Source: Prevotella sp. (GTDB taxonomy: Bacteria > Bacteroidota > Bacteroidia > Bacteroidales > Bacteroidaceae). From it: DNA of 53,700 nt. The DNA lies in contig JAFYZV010000241.1 in assembly GCA_017548525.1 (NCBI GenBank), forward strand, positions 1 to 53,700, in the 5' to 3' direction. The notes beneath the pieces were generated by a model. The model saw only the letters and a program-made list of their open reading frames with translations, ran no database searches and was not told the DNA's origin. Shown here piece after piece: positions 36,901 to 44,300 of this stretch. The position numbers were made by a program, and so were the translations under genes. Each line of letters begins with the position of its first letter. Positions within the stretch are counted from its first letter, which is position 1.

Positions 36901-37499
36901 CCGAGGGTGCAACTTGTCACTATACATGGTATGTGCCGCATGACATTGAAGGGTTATTTGAGGTGATTAGGAGTTCAGGAGCTCCTGAACTCCATAACTT
37001 CGTGGCACTTCGTCTTGACAGTATGTTTACCCAAGGGCGATACTGGCATGGCAACGAACCGTGTCACCAGATACCATATATGTTCAACCACGCCAACCGC
37101 CCCGACCTCACGCAGAAATGGGTGCGCCATATCCTCGATACCGAATACAACGACACACCTGGTGGTCTCTCGGGTAATGACGATGCTGGGCAGATGTCCG
37201 CCTGGTATGTATTCTCTGCTATCGGCTTTTATCCTGTTTGCCCTGCCACACCGTATTACGAGATAGGATCACCCACATTCAGGAAGGTGACATTTAATTT
37301 GGAGAACGGCAATCATTTCACCATCGAGGCGGCGAATGCCGATAAGGAGAACGTCTACGTCCAAAGCGTGACATTGAATGGCTCTCCTCTATCCACGCCC
37401 CGCATCACCCATGACCAAATTCTCAATGGCTCAACTCTCCGATTCGTCATGAAGAACCCATCCCTCCCATCCACCCCATTAGACCCATTAACCCCATAA
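33927..37499 (+). CDS. Histidine acid phosphatase-GH92 alpha-mannosidase fusion
   Basis: 1190 residues with a signal peptide (to ALAQ). Residues about 35-440 form a histidine acid phosphatase: YISHYGRHGSRW gives the catalytic R65-H66-G67, and FGHDTN gives the proton-donor pair H332-D333. From about 455 a complete GH92 enzyme follows: VGTEQANTLSAGLFGKGSEE, YYYKDSLLQGFRNSHW, MWDTYRAVHPLYNI, NEP at N1043-P1045 and GNDDAGQMSAWY at G1083. Both catalytic sets look intact, so this is a true fusion and not a broken gene. It probably removes phosphate and then mannose from a phosphorylated mannan or glycan; that is inference. Repeat-derived insertions occur at 34965-35045 and 35163-35207, and the C-terminal tail also comes from a repeat. 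Confidence 0.9.
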   Translation: MKNRIYTLFVVFLYVVLALAQENAVSSKTPEQLGGVYYAYPVPSGLALPTPPDGYTPFYISHYGRHGSRWLPDDARYEWVNGLFEDVENLTKLGKRVRKQLRKIWKNAQGNGGKLTPLGAKQHRGIAQRMMSRYPNLFNDDIQVIARSSTVDRCRKSMLAFTDEIRRLHPDMQMSVETNPHDMQWLVNNTKEVKDLEKRTKVRPRLSPERFMRSLFKDPNKVFDVPEDQQRPMALKLLSELFTIATDMQDIPLRIYLFNLFTREEMEAVYESNNRRMTICNGNLPQGEGIPARAAITLWQQIEDEAEKAIQQYTHPTAQEGKRVGAFLRFGHDTNLYRLLSLLEVSSVNHEKTVFDRDSQSNDSSFFILHSSFPYDHMDEILPMAANLQIIFYHANTQQDDSVIVQFLHNEVPISLPLINPIHPINSTSPYYRWSDIKAYMSRRIHYLEHLRQLNAINTMVGTEQANTLSAGLFGKGSEEHGQTLPAVLAPNGQNFWTPQTQDTEQKCISPYYYKDSLLQGFRNSHWIVGGCTQDYGSFTVATLGDSLRTLPTERATRFSHDDEISHPHYYAVTLPDEHLTAELTSTSHAAMLRVTPLYDGKVHIIIQPNSDEGQGFVAVDTLAHLVYGYNPVHRIYQGWGEEAGFSGHFVLRYEGKPVDFGAFDGDTLFPKRPLVIQRPSPSDLTATHHPVIASPVGIYLTFHGEEEQPLTLVMASSLISKEGALHNMDVEAKGKTFAQMQGDLANQWIHRLHTIDVEDADTARVNQLYGALYRASFLPREFSDAGGLAYTDYSMWDTYRAVHPLYNIIAPSLSGRMMQSLVDMYERGGWLPIFPCWNSYTVAMIGDHCAATLADAYVKGIRGFDAGKAYEAMRKNAFETPANIKDYRNGMGRRALTSYLKYGYIPLEDGVKDAFHTEEQTSRTLEYAFDDFAVAQMAKALGYEDDYQTLMRRSQNWRNVINPYTGWADGRHADGSWEGNTDIIHRKPYITEGATCHYTWYVPHDIEGLFEVIRSSGAPELHNFVALRLDSMFTQGRYWHGNEPCHQIPYMFNHANRPDLTQKWVRHILDTEYNDTPGGLSGNDDAGQMSAWYVFSAIGFYPVCPATPYYEIGSPTFRKVTFNLENGNHFTIEAANADKENVYVQSVTLNGSPLSTPRITHDQILNGSTLRFVMKNPSLPSTPLDPLTP
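35010..35047 (+). repeat. ATTCTTCATT-type repeat inside the phosphatase domain
   Basis: Units like ATTCTTCATTTTTC, ATTCTCC and ATTCTTCATTCC encode a SSFFILHSSF insertion between LLEVSS and the conserved phosphatase segment DHMDEILPMAANLQI. Similar strings are common between genes in Bacteroidetes. Confidence 0.6.
35163..35207 (+). repeat. CCCATT-type repeat inside the phosphatase-GH92 gene
   Basis: TTAACCCCATTCATCCCATA and flanking units encode SLPLINPIHPINSTS near residue 415, ahead of the phosphatase-GH92 junction. It is the same class as at 19207-19250 and 33446-33495. Confidence 0.6.
37457..37497 (+). repeat. CCCATT-type repeat at the 3' end of the phosphatase-GH92 gene
   Basis: The last 13 codons are made of CCCATCC, CCCCATTAGA, CCCATTAA and CCCCATAA units. 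The stop codon is within or just after the repeat, as in argD. Confidence 0.6.
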
Positions 37500-37511
37500 A
37501 ACCATCATAAT

Positions 37512-37883
37512 ATGATTCAATTAGGACAGACACACACCAGCGTGTTGACCGTGGAGGAAGTCCACACCGCCGCCCATATCGGGTCGGGCGACATGAATGT
37601 GTTGGCGACACCCATCATGCTCGCTCTCATGGAGAATGCCGCCATGCTCGCCGTAGACCAGGAATTGCCACCCGAGCAAACCACCGTCGGTGCATTCATC
37701 CAAAGCACTCACCTCAAGCCAACACCCGTTGGCTTCGAAGTTATCGCCACGGCACAGGTGACGAATATCGACGGTCGGAAGCTACAATTCCATGTTGTAG
37801 CCATGCAAGATGATACCATTATCGGCGAGGGAGAACACACCCGCTACATTGTAGACCGCGACCGATTCTTGGCAAAAATGTAA
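37512..37883 (+). CDS. Hotdog-fold thioesterase (FlK-like)
   Basis: 123 residues. The sequence resembles the thioesterase family that includes fluoroacetyl-CoA thioesterase: an early SGDMNVLATPIMLALMENAA segment, then TTVGAFIQSTHLKPTPVGFE and IIGEGEHTRYIV. It should hydrolyse a small acyl-CoA in the cytosol. It starts 12 bases after the phosphatase-GH92 gene and so is probably co-transcribed, although its cytosolic role has no obvious link to glycan breakdown. Its substrate is unknown. Confidence 0.82.
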   Translation: MIQLGQTHTSVLTVEEVHTAAHIGSGDMNVLATPIMLALMENAAMLAVDQELPPEQTTVGAFIQSTHLKPTPVGFEVIATAQVTNIDGRKLQFHVVAMQDDTIIGEGEHTRYIVDRDRFLAKM

Positions 37884-37969
37884 TTTGAGATATTGGTTTT
37901 TGTCAATTATTTATCACAAAATTGGCCTCCAAGAATGCCATCGAAATCAACAAAGGTGTACTTGGATGC

Positions 37970-37995
37970 AAAAACCGCCATTTTTGGCGGTTTTT
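37970..37995 (+). terminator. Terminator at the end of the polysaccharide locus
   Basis: AAAAACCGCC (37970-37979), a 6-nt loop and GGCGGTTTTT (37986-37995) form a perfect 10-bp stem with flanking A and T runs, so it can work in both directions. It is part of the right repeat copy; the left copy has a weaker version. Confidence 0.75.
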
Positions 37996-38277
37996 GTAAT
38001 ATGTTGATTATCAGTGCTATAGCAAAATGAGGCAGAATTTGTGGTCTATAGATACGGCAATTTAACTTTTTTTGTGCGGCAGTTATACCCCCAGAAAGCC
38101 CCTTTTTCGGGGGTCTATAGCGGCAGTTATATCTGATGACTGCCGCATAAGAGATGTTAAATTGCCGTTTCCGCCCCCAAAAACTGGATTTTCTGGACAT
38201 TTTGGACTATCAAGTTATCTCAGGCAATTCTATTTCGCATCATTTCCCGAATGTCATTTTGTAAGAATTTTTCAACA
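37971..38277 (-). repeat. Palindrome-rich 307-bp repeat, right copy (inverted relative to 24196-24500)
   Basis: This is the reverse-complement partner of the left copy. Its core at 38055-38167 is bounded by perfect 12-bp terminal inverted repeats CGGCAATTTAAC and GTTAAATTGCCG. Within lie the arms GCGGCAGT and ACTGCCGC and the hairpin GCCCCTTTTTCGGGGG. It occupies most of the gap between the thioesterase gene and the next promoter. The element resembles a miniature inverted-repeat element or a structured RNA; no gene is supported in 37884-38384. Confidence 0.85.
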
Positions 38278-38384
38278 TAATTAAGCCGTATTTGGAATAG
38301 GGTCGGATGTAGGTAACACGGATATAACGAATATCAGATGAAAACGACGGTATGTGGTGTGTCGGGTTGAAAATAAGGAAAATA

Positions 38385-38416
38385 TTTGTAAAATTTGCGA
38401 AATAGTTGTATCTTTG
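38385..38416 (+). promoter_or_regulatory. Promoter of the PAP2-barrel gene and the envelope gene run
   Basis: The -33 TTTG (38385-38388) and -7 TATCTTTG (38409-38416) are separated by exactly 20 nt. The start codon at 38483 is 66 bases downstream. Confidence 0.75.
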
Positions 38417-38482
38417 CAACTTGAAATCTTCAAATATGGTCAATGTTGTTATTTGCTTGACTATACGTTGTTTAGGAAAGTG

Positions 38483-40126
38483 ATGAAAGAGATGAGAAAA
38501 TGGATGCTTGCCGCCATTCTGTTTTTTTGCGGTATCAATTTACATGCACAGACAACGGATCGTTTCATGTCTATGGACTCTATCGAATTGAAGAAGCCTG
38601 AGATGACATGGAAGCCTTCCAAACCTCTTGTGAAACCTTATAAAGTGATGGATGACCTGACCTTCGTGGGCGTTCCGCTCTTCACGGCGGGTATCATCGC
38701 CAAGAGCGAGAAAGCCGCCTTTCGTCAGAATGACGGCACGAAACATGTGTTGTTGACAGACTTCAAGACAGGCATCGACGACTACACGCAGTTCTTTGGA
38801 CCCGCCATGACCGTCGGGTTGAAGTTGGCTGGAGTGGAAGGTCGCTCCAACTGGGGGCGGTTGCTGGTTAGTGCGGGTCTGTCGTATGGTATCATGGCGG
38901 GTTTTGTGAATGGCATCAAATACACTGCCAAGGAGATGCGTCCCGACGGATCGACCGCCAACTCATGGCCTTCGGGTCACACTGCAACCGCCTTTGTGGG
39001 TGCCACCATCTTGCACAAGGAATATGGACTCACCCGCTCTCCATGGTATTCTGTGGCAGGTTACGGTATGGCTACGGCGACAGGCGTGATGCGCGTACTC
39101 AACAACCGCCACTGGATTAGCGACGTGCTTTCTGGTGCGGGCATCGGAATCATGTCGGGTGAACTCGCATATGCCTTGAGTGATGTCATCTTCAAGGATA
39201 AGGGGCTGTTGCGTGGCGATATTTCCAGTGAGCGTAGCATTATTGAGCATCCCTCGTTTTTCAGTGTTTCAATGGGCTTGGGCTTTGGTTCGAAGGACAT
39301 AGACTTCGGTACAGAAACCCAAGACGATGATGATGACTTTCACGTGGAGTTCCGTTCTTCTACGGCGGTAGCTGCCGAGGGTGCCTACTTCCTTAACAAG
39401 TATATAGGCGTGGGTGGTCGCTTGCGTGTGAATAGTGCGCCAATCAATGGCTGGGACCGCGTACTCGACTTCGCCAATCGTGACGTGAAAGACCTTTTTG
39501 CGGAACTTGCTGGTGATGCAGACCTCTCGGATCTCAATGGCATTATCACCAACACGATGGAAAGCAAGCCCACATTCACCATCGAGAGCGACCACCTGAC
39601 AGAGTTTGCCGCCGACCTTGGTGTCTATTTCAACTACCCGCTGTCCAACCGTTTTGCCCTCGGCTCGAAGTTATTGGTTGGTCGCAGTATCATGCAAGAG
39701 CTGAACCTTGCGGCTCGCTATCAAGGACAGGTGAAAGACTTTGTCATTGATTTTGAAAACGATGAGACCAAGTTTGTGGACACAGGGGACAGATACGACA
39801 CGTCATGGGATTACTTTACATTGAGTGCCAACAACACCATGAAATTCGGCACGGGCATCTCGTTGACATACGCCTACAAGAACAACTTTGCCTGGAAGGT
39901 GTTTTTCGACTATGACTTATCGCGGAAGACCTACACATTGGAGTACAACCCGACACAATTCATGCATGAGGCCATGCCGTCGCTATATTCCATGATGGAA
40001 CTTTTCGAAGTTGTCGATCCGCCAACCTATGCTGAATTTAAGGAAACCTTTGACCCTGTCACGATGTCTATCAAGAAGAATCGCCACACGTTCATCCTTG
40101 GAGGCTCGTTCGTCATATCGTTTTGA
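38483..40126 (+). CDS. PAP2 phosphatase fused to an outer-membrane barrel-like domain
   Basis: 547 residues from ATG 38483; the longer frame from 38354 begins upstream of the promoter and is rejected. A signal peptide (WMLAAILFFCGINLHAQ) is followed by a PAP2 domain with its three motifs: KYTAKEMRP near 145-155, SWPSGHT near 160, and RVLNNRHWISDVLSG near 205-217. From about 260 to the end the protein alternates polar and aromatic residues like a beta barrel and ends in ILGGSFVISF, with the terminal phenylalanine favoured by barrel assembly. It may remove phosphate from lipids or lipid A at the outer membrane. It is joined directly to the DUF4421 gene. Confidence 0.8.
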   Translation: MKEMRKWMLAAILFFCGINLHAQTTDRFMSMDSIELKKPEMTWKPSKPLVKPYKVMDDLTFVGVPLFTAGIIAKSEKAAFRQNDGTKHVLLTDFKTGIDDYTQFFGPAMTVGLKLAGVEGRSNWGRLLVSAGLSYGIMAGFVNGIKYTAKEMRPDGSTANSWPSGHTATAFVGATILHKEYGLTRSPWYSVAGYGMATATGVMRVLNNRHWISDVLSGAGIGIMSGELAYALSDVIFKDKGLLRGDISSERSIIEHPSFFSVSMGLGFGSKDIDFGTETQDDDDDFHVEFRSSTAVAAEGAYFLNKYIGVGGRLRVNSAPINGWDRVLDFANRDVKDLFAELAGDADLSDLNGIITNTMESKPTFTIESDHLTEFAADLGVYFNYPLSNRFALGSKLLVGRSIMQELNLAARYQGQVKDFVIDFENDETKFVDTGDRYDTSWDYFTLSANNTMKFGTGISLTYAYKNNFAWKVFFDYDLSRKTYTLEYNPTQFMHEAMPSLYSMMELFEVVDPPTYAEFKETFDPVTMSIKKNRHTFILGGSFVISF

Positions 40127-41323
40127 ATGGAAAGCGTGAGGGGAACGATACTATTGATAATGGCATTGTTGATGAGTCTATCACAACCCGCCGCTGCAGG
40201 CAATGACGGACCATTGAAACCTGTTGTCGGTTTCTTACGCAAGGTAGGTACTTTTATAGACTCAATGTCGGTGAGCGGTGTTGACCGCCGCTACATTGGA
40301 TCCCCAGAAAAGCCTTGGCAAGTTATTCTCAAAGGAAATATCAGTCAGACAGACTTAAAGATGAGGTCAATGGTTGATTTCAATGACATTTTTCCTGATA
40401 TGTCTGTCTATTGGCTTTGGGAGCCACATATCATGACCGTTCCCTCCACATACGTAGGACTATGGGCTGGCTATCGGGGCTATGGACTTGGTTACTCTAT
40501 CAACGTAGGAGGTGACAAGGGAACCAATCTTACTTTCGGAGCCATGGGCGGCAGATACGGTTTGAACATTCGCATACACCGTTTTGAGACCGACGAGACA
40601 ACCATCCGTTTCCAAGCGGATGCCTTTGGTGAGCATTACGACTTGGAAGAGTCGGGGCGATTGGATGCCCCTGTCAACGTGCGTACCCTTATCGCCGACG
40701 GTTATTATCTTTTCAATGGAAAGCATTTCTCATACGCGGCGGCTTATGACCAGTCGGTTATCCAGCTTCACTCCGCTGGCTCGTTGTTGGTAGGGGGAAT
40801 GTACTATTACTCCCACATGAACTACTCGCAGCCTCGCAATGCCTATTTTATCAATGTGATGAATGATATAGGGCGCGTCAAGCAATGGCAGGGGAGCATC
40901 GGGGTGGGCTATGCCTACAACTTCGTTCCTGCCAAGGGATGGTTGATTAGTGCCATGGGAATGCCCATGCTGACTTTCTACAACCGCATCAAGATATGGC
41001 ATTACGATTCTAACTTGTCTGACTTTGAAGAGGACGACGAAGCCATGTACGAGAAATTCGATACAGGTGAGATTTCGAGGGAGGAGTATGATGCTTGGTG
41101 GGAACAGACACTCGACAAGATGAACGTTTGGGAGCGCGACCACAGCGCACACCACAGCAACATCAGATTTAACCATGATGCCCGTCTATCGCTCACCTAT
41201 CAATGGGATCGCTATTTCTTTAACGTCTATGGGCAGTTCAACAACTTCCAATATAGTCATCAAGATGCTTCTGGCAGACTGAACGACTGGTTTGTCAATG
41301 CATCAATAGGAATCAGGTTATAA
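40127..41323 (+). CDS. DUF4421 family outer-membrane protein
   Basis: 398 residues. The ATG follows the previous stop codon without any gap, so translation is likely coupled. A signal peptide (to PAAAG) precedes a beta-rich protein with GLWAGYRGYGLGYSINVGGD and SIGVGYAYNFVPAKGW, matching the DUF4421 pattern, and an acidic loop (DFEEDDEAMYEKFDTG). The end, FVNASIGIRL, fits a barrel C-terminus. Function is unknown; the context suggests partnership with the PAP2-barrel protein. Confidence 0.72.
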   Translation: MESVRGTILLIMALLMSLSQPAAAGNDGPLKPVVGFLRKVGTFIDSMSVSGVDRRYIGSPEKPWQVILKGNISQTDLKMRSMVDFNDIFPDMSVYWLWEPHIMTVPSTYVGLWAGYRGYGLGYSINVGGDKGTNLTFGAMGGRYGLNIRIHRFETDETTIRFQADAFGEHYDLEESGRLDAPVNVRTLIADGYYLFNGKHFSYAAAYDQSVIQLHSAGSLLVGGMYYYSHMNYSQPRNAYFINVMNDIGRVKQWQGSIGVGYAYNFVPAKGWLISAMGMPMLTFYNRIKIWHYDSNLSDFEEDDEAMYEKFDTGEISREEYDAWWEQTLDKMNVWERDHSAHHSNIRFNHDARLSLTYQWDRYFFNVYGQFNNFQYSHQDASGRLNDWFVNASIGIRL

Positions 41324-41339
41324 TACAACACAAAGGAAT

Positions 41340-42047
41340 ATGAAAAAACTATTATTTTTCATCATTTTGACATTATCTGCCTCCACACTCTTCGCGCAGA
41401 CATACAATGGTCTGCACAAGTTTGATGGAAAACACAAGAATGAGTTAACCGCCTATTTGATGGGAGGATACAATATCGTGTCCGGTACTTTCGGAGGATT
41501 TGAAGCATCATACAAACGCCATCTCACCGACCGCTGGCACGTGGGAGTTGATGCACAGGCACAGTTCGGCAAGCAACTGTTCTCCAACGACATTCAGGGT
41601 GGCTATCGATTGCCCGTCGGCTGGAGCGACTTCTATTTCGATGGTAAGTTCATGTATAACCGCTACCACCGCTGGCACACCAACGAGACCATCGGCAACC
41701 TTTCGCTGACGTGGGAGACACCCTATATTTATCTTCGTGTAGGTGAGTCGCTGATTACCTACCACACGTTACATTTCCGCTACACCGAGCCACTGACATT
41801 CACCTTCGGTTTTGGTGTCAACATCCGTCCACGCTCGAATCCTTGGAACATCGGACTCTTCTTCCGCAACTACGACGACTTTTACTATGAGAACTGGAAT
41901 ATCAATTGGGGATTGAACTTCTATGCCCCATTGATGAAGGACATGCAACTCTTTGGAGAGTTCAACATCCGCCCCGCTGGCAGTATGAGCCAGTTGGCAA
42001 GTAAATACGAGACATCAGGAAAGTTAGGAATTAAATACGTTTGGTGA
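41340..42047 (+). CDS. Predicted outer-membrane beta-barrel protein
   Basis: 235 residues with a signal peptide (to STLFAQ). The mature part has about ten amphipathic strands rich in tyrosine, tryptophan and phenylalanine (for example AYLMGGYNIVSGTFGGFEAS and FRNYDDFYYENWNINWGLNF) and ends KLGIKYVW with an aromatic terminal residue. I do not recognise a named family. It lies 16 bases after the DUF4421 gene and two bases before the next, so it belongs to the same transcript. Confidence 0.7.
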   Translation: MKKLLFFIILTLSASTLFAQTYNGLHKFDGKHKNELTAYLMGGYNIVSGTFGGFEASYKRHLTDRWHVGVDAQAQFGKQLFSNDIQGGYRLPVGWSDFYFDGKFMYNRYHRWHTNETIGNLSLTWETPYIYLRVGESLITYHTLHFRYTEPLTFTFGFGVNIRPRSNPWNIGLFFRNYDDFYYENWNINWGLNFYAPLMKDMQLFGEFNIRPAGSMSQLASKYETSGKLGIKYVW

Positions 42048-42049
42048 AA

Positions 42050-43087
42050 ATGAGAAAGTTACATTACTATATATTATTGACAATCGTTGTTGTCTTGTTT
42101 TTTAACTCGTGTGAAAAGGTGAGTCCCATTGGTGTACTCGTATCAGGTACAGGCGTAGAGGACCGCGTAAAGATGTCGTACCTTTATTTCAAGCAACACA
42201 AGGGCGAAATGAAAGTATTCGGTGCATTTGAAGACGAATACACATTCCTTGTGGGTGCAGACAGCCACATGACCACCGACACCATGCGAATGGCAGAGAT
42301 GTTTCAGATAGGTATAGACAACAAGGACCTGCTCTATGCCCACTTAGGCGACATCGCCGACACCAAGGCAGAATACTATATCCATCTTGAGAACACCATC
42401 ATGGATGCCAAGAAATACTATGCTGACAAGAATTACCAGAAGTATACGCTCATAGAGGATGACGAAGAGTTTACATACTATGCAGATACACTTAGCGAGG
42501 AATACTATTTTGACGTCGATGATATACCCCTGCCTTTCTTCCCCGTGGTGGGAAACCACGACATCACTCATAACGGCTGGGCACTATGGTCAAACATCTT
42601 CCATTCCTCTTTCTATGATTTTTATGTCTTTATTGGTGAGATAGACGAACAATTTGTGTTCGACCACTTTATCTTCCTTGACACAGCCAATGGCACTCTC
42701 GGAAAAGAACAGGTGGATTTGATAGAGGAAGGTGTTCTTGATGACAGAAACGAGGAACAATATGGTATCTATACACGCAACACCTTCGTATTTAGCCATA
42801 CCAACATCTTCCGCCCATCATCATTGCAGTTCGCATCGACCTTCGCTCGCGAGGAGACGTTCTTCCTGTTGAACCAGTTTGTTGAGTGGAATGCCTCCAT
42901 CGTATTCTGCGGCCATGTACACAAGTGGGATGACCAAGAGGTGGGGGGTGTCCGTTACATCACGCTCGATTCGATGAGCGAGAGTAACAATCCCGAGCCA
43001 GGCGATTATCTGTTGCGTGTCCACGTGAAGAGAGACGGAACGTTAACTTGGGAAAAAGTACACATGAATTATACACCTAAGAAGTAA
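42050..43087 (+). CDS. Calcineurin-like metallophosphoesterase lipoprotein
   Basis: 345 residues from ATG 42050, two bases after the previous stop; a TTG at 42041 is in frame. A lipobox FFNSC with C21 predicts a lipoprotein. The metallophosphoesterase signature is complete in order: GADSHMTTD, HLGDIADTK, VVGNHDITHNGW, then SHTNIFRP and CGHVHKWDD, which supply the D, H, N and H metal ligands. It probably hydrolyses a phosphate ester at the cell surface or in the periplasm. The substrate is unknown. Confidence 0.87.
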   Translation: MRKLHYYILLTIVVVLFFNSCEKVSPIGVLVSGTGVEDRVKMSYLYFKQHKGEMKVFGAFEDEYTFLVGADSHMTTDTMRMAEMFQIGIDNKDLLYAHLGDIADTKAEYYIHLENTIMDAKKYYADKNYQKYTLIEDDEEFTYYADTLSEEYYFDVDDIPLPFFPVVGNHDITHNGWALWSNIFHSSFYDFYVFIGEIDEQFVFDHFIFLDTANGTLGKEQVDLIEEGVLDDRNEEQYGIYTRNTFVFSHTNIFRPSSLQFASTFAREETFFLLNQFVEWNASIVFCGHVHKWDDQEVGGVRYITLDSMSESNNPEPGDYLLRVHVKRDGTLTWEKVHMNYTPKK

Positions 43088-43118
43088 ACAACATAAAAAA
43101 CAAATAAACAATAAGACA

Positions 43119-44288
43119 ATGATGAAAAAGCAAGTAAAGCGGATTATTACTGTCATCTTGACCATTTATGGTTTCACGGCACTGACCTCGTGCATCAAAG
43201 AAGAACTCCCGAATACGGAGTGTGACATTTTGAGTGCATGGGTGGAGGGTGAGCAATATGAATCCAACTTTTTCCAAGCCAACCAGATGCGCGTAGACAA
43301 CATCTCTTCCAACGAGAAGGAGATTATCTTTACCGTGCGGTCAACCTTTTCGCTTCCAAAAAGCCTCCCCGTGCATTTTGCAATTACCTCTGGCGCAACT
43401 ATTGAACCAGCCAATGGGTCGGAACAAGATTTCACGGAAGGCCCTGTCACTTACACCGTCACTTCCCAAGATGGTGCGTGGAAACGTGAATACAAAGTGG
43501 TTTTCAGGGAGGCAAGCCTACCCAGCCACACATTCGGATTTGAATGGGTTGATGAAGAGATGGGTTACAATAACAGTATATATCATGTGTTCTACGAAAA
43601 AGACCAGAGTGGCAACCGCCACAACATATGGGCATCGGGAAATGCAGGTGTAACGATTGTCAATCCCGACTGGATACCAGAACGTTTCCCAACACGTTCC
43701 ATCGCCGATGGCTATGTGGGTAAGGGCGTGTGTCTCAACACCCAGTATGCAGGAGACCTCGGTAAGTTGTTTGGCAAACCCATTGCTGCAGGCAACCTAT
43801 TTTTGGGTAAGTTCAATGTTGACAAAGTTCTTTCCGACCCGTTAAAGACAACGGAATTTGGCATTCCCATTGACAAGGAACCCGTCAGGGTGACTGGTTA
43901 CTATAAATACCAACCTGGCAAGGAGTTTACCAATGCCAAGATGGAAGTGGTGCCAGGACGTGTTGATGAGGCAAGCGTCTATGCCGTGTTTTACCGTAAT
44001 GTGGATGATGATGATAATGATGTGAAACTTTATGGTGACGATGTGTTCACCAATCCAAACATTTTGAAGATAGCAGAGGTAAAATCCCTGCCCCCTACCA
44101 ACGAATGGACACGGTTCGAGATGTTCTTTGAGGGCAAGGATGCCGATGACCAATTAGTAGAGTCGCGTGGTTACAATATGACGATTGTCTTCTCATCGAG
44201 CAAGGAAGGAGCGGCTTTTGAGGGTGCCATTGGCAGCACATTATATATAGATGAAGTGGAAGTTTCTTTTGAATTAGAAGATGAATAG
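43119..44288 (+). CDS. PCMD domain lipoprotein
   Basis: 389 residues. The signal ends in TALTSC (C26) and is followed by acidic and lysine residues, so it is a lipoprotein. The N-terminal 100 residues look like an immunoglobulin-like surface domain (FTEGPVTYTVTSQDGAWKRE), and the C-terminal part matches the PCMD (putative carbohydrate metabolism) domain: GKGVCLNTQYAG, AAGNLFLGKF, PVRVTGYYKYQPG and GSTLYIDEVEVSFE. PCMD proteins are jelly-roll-like and thought to bind glycans. It lies 31 bases after the phosphoesterase gene. Confidence 0.8.
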   Translation: MMKKQVKRIITVILTIYGFTALTSCIKEELPNTECDILSAWVEGEQYESNFFQANQMRVDNISSNEKEIIFTVRSTFSLPKSLPVHFAITSGATIEPANGSEQDFTEGPVTYTVTSQDGAWKREYKVVFREASLPSHTFGFEWVDEEMGYNNSIYHVFYEKDQSGNRHNIWASGNAGVTIVNPDWIPERFPTRSIADGYVGKGVCLNTQYAGDLGKLFGKPIAAGNLFLGKFNVDKVLSDPLKTTEFGIPIDKEPVRVTGYYKYQPGKEFTNAKMEVVPGRVDEASVYAVFYRNVDDDDNDVKLYGDDVFTNPNILKIAEVKSLPPTNEWTRFEMFFEGKDADDQLVESRGYNMTIVFSSSKEGAAFEGAIGSTLYIDEVEVSFELEDE

Positions 44289-44300
44289 GAGGATACAGAC

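Noticed and set aside
38354..38482. Longer start for the PAP2-barrel gene.
   Set aside because: The added codons cover the promoter at 38385-38416 and carry no signal peptide; the ATG at 38483 does.
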